Positions 7,910 to 16,329 are shown, numbered from the stretch's first letter. The stretch: 64,000 bases of DNA from Candidatus Zixiibacteriota bacterium (GCA_036480375.1 JAZGGI010000024.1:124001-188000); one strand, 5' to 3'. The notes: generated from the letters alone by a model not told the origin. Program-made: numbers and translations.

Positions 7910-8581
7910 ATGAGTAGTCAATTACATTTTGCCGAGCATACTCTACAGGAGATAGCCCTGGTCTTCATGGCCCTTGTCTATATTATTCGGTTATTCTGGC
8001 TGACCCGATTTATGGCGGGCAAGGAACGGCAGGCGCCCACGGGCATTGGTATGCTAAAGCCTCGCAAGAGTATTATATACTCCTGGGCGAATGTCGCCAT
8101 GCCATGGGCGATGGAAAGTACGCGCACCAAGCTCTTTTTGTATTTACAATTTGTAATCTTTCACCTGGGAGTTACGGTGGCTATCGCGCTGTCGTTTATT
8201 ATTCCGTATCTGCCGAATTTCCTGATGATTACAGGGGTCATCCCCGCGCTTCAGATTATAATCGGAGCGGCGTTTATTGTCGGATTGATGAGAATTATTC
8301 GGCGGGTCGGAAGCAAATATATTCGGGCGATATCAACTCCCGATGATCATTTTTCATTGTGGTTTTTGACAATCTGGTTTGCCTTTGCCTTTTTAGCCGT
8401 GCCCAATGATATTTCGGGCGGCGAGACTCTGATGATGATTTACTTTTACCAAACGGCCTTTTTCTTAGTTTACGTTCCGTTTTCCAAGATTTCGCATTAT
8501 CTGTATTATCCGTTTACTCGTTACTATCTTGGAAAGACGTTAGGGCGACGGGGAGTATATCCGATGCGCCGTTCGTCATGA
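7910..8581 (+). CDS. NarI/QmoC-like membrane cytochrome b subunit
   Basis: The 223-residue protein has about five membrane helices (near residues 13-32, 69-94, 99-123, 144-165 and 177-200). Histidines within or beside helices (FHLG in helix 2, HFSLW before helix 4, KISHYLYYPF in the last) and the closing YPFTRYY match the NarI-type family that carries two b hemes and exchanges electrons with quinone. Such subunits anchor Hdr/Dsr/Qmo-type iron-sulfur reductases. The gene directly after encodes exactly that kind of reductase. The start ATG 7910 follows GGGAGGG at 7891-7897. Heme ligation is inferred from family resemblance. Confidence 0.75.
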   Translation: MSSQLHFAEHTLQEIALVFMALVYIIRLFWLTRFMAGKERQAPTGIGMLKPRKSIIYSWANVAMPWAMESTRTKLFLYLQFVIFHLGVTVAIALSFIIPYLPNFLMITGVIPALQIIIGAAFIVGLMRIIRRVGSKYIRAISTPDDHFSLWFLTIWFAFAFLAVPNDISGGETLMMIYFYQTAFFLVYVPFSKISHYLYYPFTRYYLGKTLGRRGVYPMRRSS

Positions 8582-8630
8582 ACGAAGAGCAAAGCGGATA
8601 ATATATTGATAATGAAAACTGGAGATGGAT

Positions 8631-10370
8631 ATGTCTGAAAATAATAGATCACACAAAGCCAAAAAAGTTTTGGAGCGGATGGGTAAAAAACTCAACCGCC
8701 AGATAACCAGTTCATTGATAGCCTGCGTTCATTGCGGCAATTGTACCGAAGCCTGCCATTATGTTCTGGCCAATCCTGGCGATCCCACTTTCGCTCCCGC
8801 CTATAAAGCTGATAAAATTCGCTCGATATTCAAGAGACATTTTGACTGGACCGGTCGGGTGATACCCTGGTGGGTCCACGCTAAATCGGTTTACACCGAT
8901 GATGATTTGGAAGAGTTAAAAGATACGGTCTTTGGCAAATGTACTAATTGCCGTCGCTGCACCATTAACTGTCCCATGGGCGTCGATTATGCGACGTTTA
9001 ATCGTATGGCTCGCGGGCTATTGGTGTCCGTCGGGATTATGCCCGAGGGCGTAGCCGTGGTTAGTAAAGACCAATGGGAACTGGGTAATCAGATGGGGGT
9101 TCTCAAAGAGGATTATATCGATACCCTGGAATGGCTAACCGAAGAGCTACAGATGGAGCACGGTGATACTTATCCCGGAATTCCGATTGATAAAAAGAAC
9201 GCCGATGTTGTATATTCGATAAACCCTCGTGAAGTAAAATACGACCCGCGTACGATCAGCGACGCGGCCTTGATATTTAATGAAGCCGGCGAAGACTGGA
9301 CGATGCCGTCAGACAGCTGGGACATGACTAACTTTGGCCTATTTTCCGGCGATGATGATTTGGGCGGAGCCGTTGCCCGACGTCTTTATGAAAAAGTAGA
9401 AGAACTTGAGGGAAAGAAGCTGGTAATTTCCGAATGCGGTCACGGTTATCGATCGACTCGCTGTGAGGGGCCCAACTGGGCTAAGCGCGATGTTAATTAC
9501 GTGATGGAAAGCTCAGTTATAACAATGCTGAGATATATAAAAGAAGGCCGAATTAAAGTTGACAAATCTAAAAATCCGGAGCCGGTTACTTTTCATGATT
9601 CCTGCAATAATGCCAGAAGTTGCGGATTGTTTGAAGAACCTCGCGAACTTATGAATTTGGTCTGTGAAGATATCCGGGAAATGTATCCCAATCGGGCCGA
9701 AAATTATTGCTGTACCGGCGGCGGCGGGGCCATGTCGATGTCGGAATACACGCCGATGCGTTTGAAATCGGCCAAGATCAAGGCTGATCAGATGACGGCA
9801 ACCGGAGCCAAGTATGTCGTAACTTCCTGTCACAACTGCGTCGATGGATTGGCCGATTGTATCAAGCATTACAAACTTGATATGAAAGTCACCCAATTGG
9901 TTAACCTGGTGGCCAATGCCCTCGTGATCGAAAAGGTTGAAGAACCTGTTATCGTGCCTCCGGAAGAAGCGGCGATTGAAGGAAAACTGGCGGGATTTAC
10001 GATTCTTGTTGTTGACGACGAGCCTGATTTTGTTACATTTGCATCAACGCTCCTTGAAGATAACGGTGCCAAAGTAATAAAGGCTTACACCGGTGAAGAA
10101 GCGCTTGAAACCGCGCGCCGTGAAAAGCCGGATTTGATTACTTTGGATTTGAGTATGCCCGGTCAATCGGGTTCTGATGTCTTTGAATCGATTCGCAAAG
10201 ATCCGGAATTAAGGGGCATGATGGTTTGCATTATTACCGGCAAACCGGAATTACGTCGTTTGATTTACGAGCGAACAGTGAAACCGCCGGATGGTTACGT
10301 TGATAAACCGATTACGGAGGAGACGTTGCTCTTTAATGTTCGTAAGATATTAGATACTATGCATAAATAG
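8631..10370 (+). CDS. HdrD/DsrK-type 4Fe-4S reductase fused to a C-terminal response-regulator receiver
   Basis: The start is set at ATG 8631, because GGAG (8621-8624) is 6 nt upstream of it and abuts the earlier in-frame ATG at 8625. This gives 579 residues. Two ferredoxin motifs lie at C32-x2-C-x2-C-x3-C42 and C104-x2-C-x2-C-x3-C114-P. A CCG-type catalytic region follows. It has C269, C325 and C331 (HDSCNNARSCG), the CCTGGGG motif at C360-C361, and C400/C403 (TSCHNC), as in heterodisulfide-reductase HdrB/HdrD and DsrK. Residues about 456-579 are a full CheY-like receiver (LVVDDEPD, phospho-acceptor D506 in LITLDLSMP, ITGK, DKP). A catalytic Hdr-type subunit carrying its own receiver is unusual. 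It is flanked by the membrane cytochrome and a histidine kinase. Confidence 0.9.
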   Translation: MSENNRSHKAKKVLERMGKKLNRQITSSLIACVHCGNCTEACHYVLANPGDPTFAPAYKADKIRSIFKRHFDWTGRVIPWWVHAKSVYTDDDLEELKDTVFGKCTNCRRCTINCPMGVDYATFNRMARGLLVSVGIMPEGVAVVSKDQWELGNQMGVLKEDYIDTLEWLTEELQMEHGDTYPGIPIDKKNADVVYSINPREVKYDPRTISDAALIFNEAGEDWTMPSDSWDMTNFGLFSGDDDLGGAVARRLYEKVEELEGKKLVISECGHGYRSTRCEGPNWAKRDVNYVMESSVITMLRYIKEGRIKVDKSKNPEPVTFHDSCNNARSCGLFEEPRELMNLVCEDIREMYPNRAENYCCTGGGGAMSMSEYTPMRLKSAKIKADQMTATGAKYVVTSCHNCVDGLADCIKHYKLDMKVTQLVNLVANALVIEKVEEPVIVPPEEAAIEGKLAGFTILVVDDEPDFVTFASTLLEDNGAKVIKAYTGEEALETARREKPDLITLDLSMPGQSGSDVFESIRKDPELRGMMVCIITGKPELRRLIYERTVKPPDGYVDKPITEETLLFNVRKILDTMHK

Positions 10371-10409
10371 ACAATCGGATATAACGGCCCTTGGAATCGA
10401 GAAGTGGGT

Positions 10410-11864
10410 ATGGATAATCTATATAAGACTTATTTTAAGGCGTTACCCTGCTATCTTACGATTCAGGATCGCGATTTTAAGATTATTGATGCCAACGAAA
10501 ATTTCGTTAAGAATTTTGGAGATTTTAGGGGCCGTTATTGCTATCAGATATATAAGAAACGCCCGGAAAAATGCGAGGACTGTCCGGTTGAAAGAACTTT
10601 TTTGGACGGTAAAAGGCACCGCAGCGAGGAATTGGTCAAAACCCTGGACGGTCGGGAAGTTTCCGTAATCGTTTATGCGACACCCATACATGATGAAGAC
10701 GGAAAAATTACTTCGGTGATGGAAATGTCAACCAATATCACCGAGATAAAAATGCTTCAAAAGCAACTTAAAAACAGCCAGGAAAAGTACCGCCTGCTTT
10801 TTGAGGAAGTCCCCTGCTTTATCTCCATACAGGATCGCAATCTCCGCATCGTCGAAGCCAATCGTTTGCATCGTGAAGCATTCGGGACGTTTTATGGCTG
10901 TAAATGTTATGAGGTTTACAAGCATCGGGACAAAGCCTGTCATCCATGTGCGGTCCTGAAAACATTTGACAGCGGTAAAGTTCATTTACATGAAGAGGTT
11001 GTAGTCGCCCGCGATGGCCGGCAAATGAATGTTATGGTAATGACGGCACCGATTTATAATGATGATGGCGAGATTGAAAGCGTTATCGAGATGTCCACCG
11101 ATATTACCCAGATTCGGGAACTGCAGACTAAGTTATCCTCGGTCGGGATGATAATCAGTACCATCTCACACGATCTCAAAGGCCTTCTCAACGGCATGGA
11201 CGGAGGTATTTACCTGGTTAATACCGGAATGCAGAAAGAGGACCGGGACCGCATCGACAAAGGCTGGGAGATGGTTCTGCGAAATGTTGACCGGATTCGC
11301 AGCACCGTGCTGGATATCCTGTATTATGCCAAGGATCGCGAACCTGAATGGTCGGAGCTTAGGCTCAGTGAAATTATCGAAGAAATTTATTCGGTTATGA
11401 AACCCAAGGCCGAAAGCCTCAAAATTGATTTTTCTAAAGAAATTATTCTGGATAATGACACGTTTAAGGCCGATAGCAATGCGATTCGTTCTATGCTCAT
11501 AAATCTGATTGATAATTCTTTTGATGCTTGCCGGGTTGATAAGCAAAAAGAGAACCATGAAGTAATGATAAATATCACAGGTGATTCCGAAGAAATAAGA
11601 TTTGAGATTTCCGATAACGGTATCGGTATGGATCAGGAGACTCGCGAAAAGGCTTTTACACTATTTTTCTCATCCAAAGGATCCGGCGGTACCGGACTGG
11701 GACTCTTTATCGCCAATAAAATCGCCCAATCTCACGGAAGTAATATCGAGATCGAGTCGGAGCCGGGGGTGGGTACGAAAATATCTATCGTCATGCCTCG
11801 GGACCATGTCGATTCCGCCGCGAGTAATGAATCTGAAGACTCCCAGTCTACTAATAAACCTTAA
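10410..11864 (+). CDS. Soluble histidine kinase with two tandem four-cysteine PAS domains
   Basis: ATG 10410 is preferred over the in-frame GTG at 10404, because AAGTGGG lies just upstream. The 484-residue protein has no membrane helix. PAS1 (about 6-110) and PAS2 (about 128-235) are duplicates. Each opens with PCYL/PCFI and carries cysteines with identical spacing, C-x29-C-x10-C-x2-C (C14, C44, C55, C58 and C136, C166, C177, C180). A dimerisation domain with phospho-histidine H254 (STISHDLKG) and a HATPase follow (NLIDNSFDA, DNGIGM, GGTGLGLFIA). The cysteines could bind metal or an iron-sulfur cluster, or form switchable disulfides. It lies 39 nt after the reductase-receiver fusion and before a stand-alone receiver, both likely phosphorylation partners. 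Confidence 0.9.
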   Translation: MDNLYKTYFKALPCYLTIQDRDFKIIDANENFVKNFGDFRGRYCYQIYKKRPEKCEDCPVERTFLDGKRHRSEELVKTLDGREVSVIVYATPIHDEDGKITSVMEMSTNITEIKMLQKQLKNSQEKYRLLFEEVPCFISIQDRNLRIVEANRLHREAFGTFYGCKCYEVYKHRDKACHPCAVLKTFDSGKVHLHEEVVVARDGRQMNVMVMTAPIYNDDGEIESVIEMSTDITQIRELQTKLSSVGMIISTISHDLKGLLNGMDGGIYLVNTGMQKEDRDRIDKGWEMVLRNVDRIRSTVLDILYYAKDREPEWSELRLSEIIEEIYSVMKPKAESLKIDFSKEIILDNDTFKADSNAIRSMLINLIDNSFDACRVDKQKENHEVMINITGDSEEIRFEISDNGIGMDQETREKAFTLFFSSKGSGGTGLGLFIANKIAQSHGSNIEIESEPGVGTKISIVMPRDHVDSAASNESEDSQSTNKP

Positions 11865-11901
11865 ATTTTTGATCACCAACCTTAAAAATCGTATAAAGAT
11901 A

Positions 11902-11930
11902 TTGATTGATTGCAGGGCATAGAGTATAAT
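11902..11930 (+). promoter_or_regulatory. Sigma70-like promoter of the stand-alone receiver gene
   Basis: TTGATT at 11902-11907, a 17-nt spacer and a perfect TATAAT at 11925-11930 lie in the 88-nt gap before the receiver gene. A ribosome site GGGAGG at 11939-11944 follows. The receiver may thus be transcribed separately from, or more strongly than, the kinase. Confidence 0.55.
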
Positions 11931-11952
11931 ATATACTTGGGAGGATAATGAG

Positions 11953-12333
11953 ATGTCAGATAAAAAAAAGATTCTGATTGTAGAGGATGAAGCCGATCAG
12001 AGAGATTGGCTGACCACATTTTTTGAAGATAACGGTTACGACACAATTACAGCCGAAGATGGGCAAAAAGGTTTCGAGCTGGCCAGGACCGAAAGTGTTT
12101 CCCTTATCACTCTTGACATAAGTATGGATAATGAATCCGGAATCAAGGCGATAAGAAATCTGCAGGAAACGCCGGCGACCGTCAATATCCCGATCATAAT
12201 AATAACTGGAGTATCAAGTGATTTTAAGCGTTTTTTGGAGCGTTCCAAAAAAGTAAATCCACCGCAGGGTTATTTTGATAAACCGGTTGATCGGGATGAG
12301 CTTCTTAAGAAGGTCAAAGAGCTAATCGGTTAA
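11953..12333 (+). CDS. Stand-alone response-regulator receiver protein
   Basis: The 126-residue protein consists only of a CheY-like receiver (LIVEDEAD acidic pocket, phospho-acceptor D55 in LITLDISM, IITG, DKP). No output domain is present. It resembles the receiver fused to the iron-sulfur reductase upstream. Both have LITLD-x-SM and a distinctive PP-x-GY-x-DKP segment before the conserved lysine, so the two probably arose by duplication. It is likely phosphorylated by the PAS-PAS kinase and may compete with the reductase-borne receiver or relay phosphate from it. Its own promoter lies at 11902-11930. Confidence 0.9.
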   Translation: MSDKKKILIVEDEADQRDWLTTFFEDNGYDTITAEDGQKGFELARTESVSLITLDISMDNESGIKAIRNLQETPATVNIPIIIITGVSSDFKRFLERSKKVNPPQGYFDKPVDRDELLKKVKELIG

Positions 12334-12473
12334 TTATTCGACTTTCAATAAGAAAATTCCCATTATTCTTGAGCGTAATAATCTTGCCCTCTATCAATTG
12401 TTTATAGAATTTAAATATCCGCCGATATTATTGATACATATTATAAATTATTTTTTTGAGGACGGGGATAAAA

Positions 12474-13985
12474 TTGACAAAAACGCACAGTCCAGACCTT
12501 TATAATTTTCGCAGCCCTTTAATCCTATTGATTTCCGTATTTCTCGGCTTAAATTTGGGCTGTACGAAAAGCGAGACGAAATCATTCAGGGACAATACCT
12601 TTTCTCTTTTAGAATCTATAAGAATTGAAAATAAGAATGAAATCCTTGATCATTTTCAAAGTCAATTTCAAATCGCCGGACGGGCCGCCAATGATCCCCG
12701 GCTGATTGATATATTTCTTGAATATTATAATCAGGGGCGGAAGTGGAGTATAAATTCGAATCTTGAGTACAACCTCGATAAACATTTTGTTGAACATTAT
12801 GGCGAGTTTTATGATTTATTATTTCTTGATACGACGGGATTTGTATTCCATAGCATCAGGCAGGAATCCGATTATAAAACGACTTTGATCTCCGATACTC
12901 TGCCGGTTAAACTAGCCAAAAGCTTGAAATCTATAAACTCATCTTCCTTTATAGATTATGAGCATTATTGTCCTTCGGATGAGCCCGCGGCATTTATGGT
13001 TACTCCGGTTAATATTGGGACGTCCGGCGCGGGTTGGCTCGTTTTTCAGGAACCGATAAATCGCGTTAACGCAATTTTAACCAACCGTCAGGGAATGGGA
13101 CGGACCGGCGAAGTGTATCTCGTCAATAGTAAAAACGTTATGCTGTCCGAGTCTCGATTTATAAAGGGCCAAACCGTACTTCGCAAGAAAATCCGGACCG
13201 AGGCCATCAATACAGCTCTTAGAGAAAAACATGGGAACAAAATAATTGCCGACTATCGCAATGTACCCGTCTTCAGTTCTTTTGAGATATTTGACCTACT
13301 CGGCACTGACTGGATTATCATTGCGGAGATAGACGAGGCCGAAGTTTTAACTGAATATTACCGCCAAGTCTCAAAGGAAATTTACGATAACCTGATAACA
13401 TCAATTAAAAACGCGGCCGGTCCCAAAGAAATATCCATTCCGCGAATATTGTCGTCGCAAAAGGTTGACATGAATGAGTTTGTTGGCGTACGACCGGGAC
13501 AGACGGCGAAAACTAAAGGCGTATCGACCTGTACCGCTGTCGCGATTTCATTTCCCGGGAAATTTTCGTATCTGGCCCATATTTCGCCAACCGATATTTC
13601 TTATGAATCTGAGGATTCGCGGTTCATCTTTGGCGATGATAGTCAAAATCTATTGGGCCGTCTGCTGCAACGCATTCTCTATTTCGATATTTACAACTAT
13701 GAAATTGACAGCCTGTCGGTGACACTGGTCGCCACCCATGAAGAAAGTTATGAGGGTATTTTGAAGAACCTATTTGAGGTCGGCATAAAAATTAATCAGA
13801 TTAAATTTTTATTCAATCCAGCGGCAAATTACGTCGATGTCATCGTTGACCCCGTTGACGGCCAAGTGACCGCGGAATGGTATAGTATGAATAATTCATT
13901 TCCCTCAATCGAAAGCGACCTATATTGTAAAAACCTGGAACAGGTATTCAAGCGGACGATTTCTTATGCCAGAGAATTACCTTAA
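12474..13985 (+). CDS. Lipoprotein with Cache-type sensor domain and C-terminal CheD-like domain
   Basis: Start codons here are TTG. I prefer 12474 (GGGG 6 nt upstream) over 12456. The signal peptide ends in the lipobox LNLGC, giving lipid-modified C30. Residues about 45-300 resemble a double-Cache extracellular sensor. Its GRTGEVYLVNSKNVMLSESR motif is typical of the membrane-proximal part in chemoreceptors, and it ends in DWIIIAEID. Residues about 320-470 resemble CheD, the chemoreceptor glutamine deamidase. T347, C353 and H369 fall at nearly the spacing of the CheD Thr-Cys-His triad, within GVSTCTAVAI and LAHIS. There is no transmembrane helix, methylation region or kinase. A CheD-like domain exported with a Cache sensor would be unprecedented to my knowledge. 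The CheD call is my pattern reading. Confidence 0.6.
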   Translation: MTKTHSPDLYNFRSPLILLISVFLGLNLGCTKSETKSFRDNTFSLLESIRIENKNEILDHFQSQFQIAGRAANDPRLIDIFLEYYNQGRKWSINSNLEYNLDKHFVEHYGEFYDLLFLDTTGFVFHSIRQESDYKTTLISDTLPVKLAKSLKSINSSSFIDYEHYCPSDEPAAFMVTPVNIGTSGAGWLVFQEPINRVNAILTNRQGMGRTGEVYLVNSKNVMLSESRFIKGQTVLRKKIRTEAINTALREKHGNKIIADYRNVPVFSSFEIFDLLGTDWIIIAEIDEAEVLTEYYRQVSKEIYDNLITSIKNAAGPKEISIPRILSSQKVDMNEFVGVRPGQTAKTKGVSTCTAVAISFPGKFSYLAHISPTDISYESEDSRFIFGDDSQNLLGRLLQRILYFDIYNYEIDSLSVTLVATHEESYEGILKNLFEVGIKINQIKFLFNPAANYVDVIVDPVDGQVTAEWYSMNNSFPSIESDLYCKNLEQVFKRTISYARELP

Positions 13986-14009
13986 GCGAAATTTAATTTC
14001 TTTCCGGAA

Positions 14010-14804
14010 TTAGGTATACAATTCACCTCTGATAACAATTACGGCCTTGCCTGCCAAAATTACTCGATCATCTTCTACCCGGACGCGAACCGCGCCTCCT
14101 CGAGGTGAAGCCTGATAACCGACCATTTCCGTTTTCCCCAATACATTCATCCAATAGGGCGCCAGGACGCAATGGGCTGAACCGGTAACGGGGTCTTCGG
14201 GGATTCCTACCGCCGGTGCGAAAAAGCGAGAAATGAAGTTATAATCGCCGCTACCCCGGGCGGTCACGATCAGTCCGCGCGTCGGGAGTTTTTCAATGGC
14301 CGATATATTTGGTGTGAGATTTCGGATTGTATCCTCGGAATCGCATACTGCCATGCAGTCTTCACCAGCTTTCGCGAAATATGAGGGTTTAAATCCTAAA
14401 GCACTTTCAAGATTCTCCGGGATTGATTCCTCTCTGGGGATTTTCGCAGGAAAATTCAACTCAATCCACTCCCCATTAAGTGAAGCGTAAAGCGGGCCGC
14501 TTAGCGTATGGAATGTAATCCGATTGTCATGCGGTACATGATTGTCTTTGAATAAAACATGGGCCGACGCCAGTGTGGCATGTCCGCACATTTCCACCTC
14601 GGCAACAGGAGTAAACCAGCGCAGATTATAGTTATAATCTTTTCCCTGTTTGTAAAAAAAGGCGGTCTCGGACAGATTCATCTCGCTGGCCACCGACCGC
14701 ATCCAGCTCTCTTTGGCCGGACCATCGAGAAAACAAACGCCGGCAGGATTTCCCGCGAAAGGTTTATCGGTAAATGAATCGACCTGTATGATAGACTGTC
14801 TCAT
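14010..14804 (-). CDS. PhzF family isomerase
   Basis: The 264-residue protein belongs to the PhzF/diaminopimelate-epimerase-like family. Motifs seen are QVDSFTDKPFAGNPAGVC at the N-terminus, NLSETAFF with the putative catalytic glutamate, GHATLASAHVLF, and DPVTGSAHCVLAPYW near the C-terminus. The start is placed at the ATG complementary to 14802-14804, because GGAGGAG lies 6 nt upstream. A longer frame begins five residues earlier. Family members act as epimerases or isomerases on varied small molecules. No phenazine genes are nearby, so the substrate is unknown. It ends convergently with the Cache lipoprotein gene. Confidence 0.9.
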   Translation of the reverse strand: MRQSIIQVDSFTDKPFAGNPAGVCFLDGPAKESWMRSVASEMNLSETAFFYKQGKDYNYNLRWFTPVAEVEMCGHATLASAHVLFKDNHVPHDNRITFHTLSGPLYASLNGEWIELNFPAKIPREESIPENLESALGFKPSYFAKAGEDCMAVCDSEDTIRNLTPNISAIEKLPTRGLIVTARGSGDYNFISRFFAPAVGIPEDPVTGSAHCVLAPYWMNVLGKTEMVGYQASPRGGAVRVRVEDDRVILAGKAVIVIRGELYT

Positions 14805-14863
14805 GATAATCTCCTCCATTATTTATTTCCCAGAAATGTTGTTACTTTAAATGACGAAAAATA

Positions 14864-16201
14864 TCAGAGATTGTTCATTTTTTGAAAGGGCACCCTTTTA
14901 CCATAGAATAAATCCTCACCGTACACCGAAATCTTGCGCGCGATGGCCGAATTTTTAATGCCAACCCTGACGAGATTATGTATTAATGACGGCGGATGCG
15001 AATACGGACACACTTTCATACACAGCCCGCAATCGGTGCCAATGGAGCACCAGTATTTAAAGCAGGCTTCGATATTTAACGGCCATTTTCTAACTCCGCG
15101 AATGGTTTCCGGGGCGCAGTCGGGTATCGCAGCCGAAGGGCAATTTACGGCGCATCTTTTGCATCGATCGCAGAAATCCTGAACGCCAAAATTAATGGGG
15201 TTATCAATTTCCAACGGTAAATTGGTTGTGACGGCCCCGAGTCGTATTCGTGATCCATAAGTTGGCGAAATGATATAGCCGTGGCGGCCAATTTCACCAA
15301 TCCCGGCATCATAGGCGACCGGCGGAAGCATAATTTGATAATTACTGTCGGAGATATGCGCCCGGGCCGGATAGCCCATATCCCTGACGTGGCGGGCCAG
15401 AGAAATTGAAATCACGGCCGCTTTTAGATATCCTCGCGCTGTTTCTTCAGTGATGTCAATCCGGGGAGCCTCTTCGACTTTTTCATAATTCATTTCAACC
15501 GAAAAAACTATTACATTTTGGTGTCTATTTTTAATCCCCGAGCCATACGGTTCCGGGCCGCATCCGACGTGAGAATAAACATGGTTTTGCCGCAACTTCG
15601 CGACGCCGGTTTCAACGGCGTCCAATTGCATTACTAAATTTTTTATCTTATGAGTGAATTTCTCAGGGGATTCGATAATTTTATTCTTTGAAATATCACC
15701 ATCCACGCTTGCTGTCATGGAAGCGATAGTCTTGAAAATTGCTTCTATATGTTCGGCTCGGATGGCATCATAATATTTACTGTCGGGAGATAATAAACCG
15801 GGAAGTTTACGCAGGTTATCATCGGCATCTTTTAGTTCAGGATGCCGTTTATAGTATGAATCGTATTTGGTCGTTCCGGGTTTGTATCCGGCCCGGGCAA
15901 ACATCGTATCGCGTTCATCAACCTTTTCCGCATTGTCCGTAATTTCTATTCTTCGACCGGTCCCAGTCGGTACAAAGAATATCAGAAAAACGACAATCAA
16001 GAAAGCCGGGAAAACATATAAAGCCAAAGAATTTGATTCTGCTACATTAATAATTATGATCCCGGTCGCGATTATTATGATTGCGAAAGTAAAACTGATA
16101 ATAGCCGCTCTTGGTCTTTTTTCACGGATTGAGGTGACGACAAACATTAAAAAAATAATGGCCGCTAATGAAATAGATAGATAATGAATAATTATCGCCA
16201 T
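14864..16201 (-). CDS. Membrane-anchored reductive-dehalogenase-like iron-sulfur protein
   Basis: The 445-residue protein starts with three membrane helices (about residues 3-23, 33-52 and 57-77) followed by a soluble domain. Its GIGEIGRHGYIISPTYG and RLGAVTTNLPL segments match the corrinoid-binding core of reductive dehalogenases and, more distantly, epoxyqueuosine reductase. Two 4Fe-4S motifs follow: CDRCKRCAVNCP and an atypical second site with C-x2-C-x3-CP (CGLCMKVCPYSHP) preceded by further cysteines. Classical RdhA has a twin-arginine signal and a separate membrane anchor RdhB. Here there is no twin-arginine motif and the anchor is fused. I see no RdhB, corrinoid gene or regulator nearby. 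The substrate, and even dehalogenation itself, are unproven. Confidence 0.75.
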   Translation of the reverse strand: MAIIIHYLSISLAAIIFLMFVVTSIREKRPRAAIISFTFAIIIIATGIIIINVAESNSLALYVFPAFLIVVFLIFFVPTGTGRRIEITDNAEKVDERDTMFARAGYKPGTTKYDSYYKRHPELKDADDNLRKLPGLLSPDSKYYDAIRAEHIEAIFKTIASMTASVDGDISKNKIIESPEKFTHKIKNLVMQLDAVETGVAKLRQNHVYSHVGCGPEPYGSGIKNRHQNVIVFSVEMNYEKVEEAPRIDITEETARGYLKAAVISISLARHVRDMGYPARAHISDSNYQIMLPPVAYDAGIGEIGRHGYIISPTYGSRIRLGAVTTNLPLEIDNPINFGVQDFCDRCKRCAVNCPSAAIPDCAPETIRGVRKWPLNIEACFKYWCSIGTDCGLCMKVCPYSHPPSLIHNLVRVGIKNSAIARKISVYGEDLFYGKRVPFQKMNNL

Positions 16202-16269
16202 AAAATTCTCACCATATTGTCAGAATAAAGTACCATAATCAATTAATTTTGGCAAGCGGGTTAATCAAT

Positions 16270-16298
16270 TTGACAATTGTGTACGTCAAGAATACATT
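16270..16298 (+). promoter_or_regulatory. Sigma70-like promoter of the methyltransferase gene
   Basis: TTGACA at 16270-16275 and TACATT at 16293-16298 are separated by 17 nt. The promoter lies inside the longest open frame of the next gene. It therefore argues for translation from ATG 16330 rather than from the upstream TTG at 16249. Confidence 0.55.
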
Positions 16299-16329
16299 AA
16301 CTGCATCAGCGTTCGCAGAGGAGACAAGA

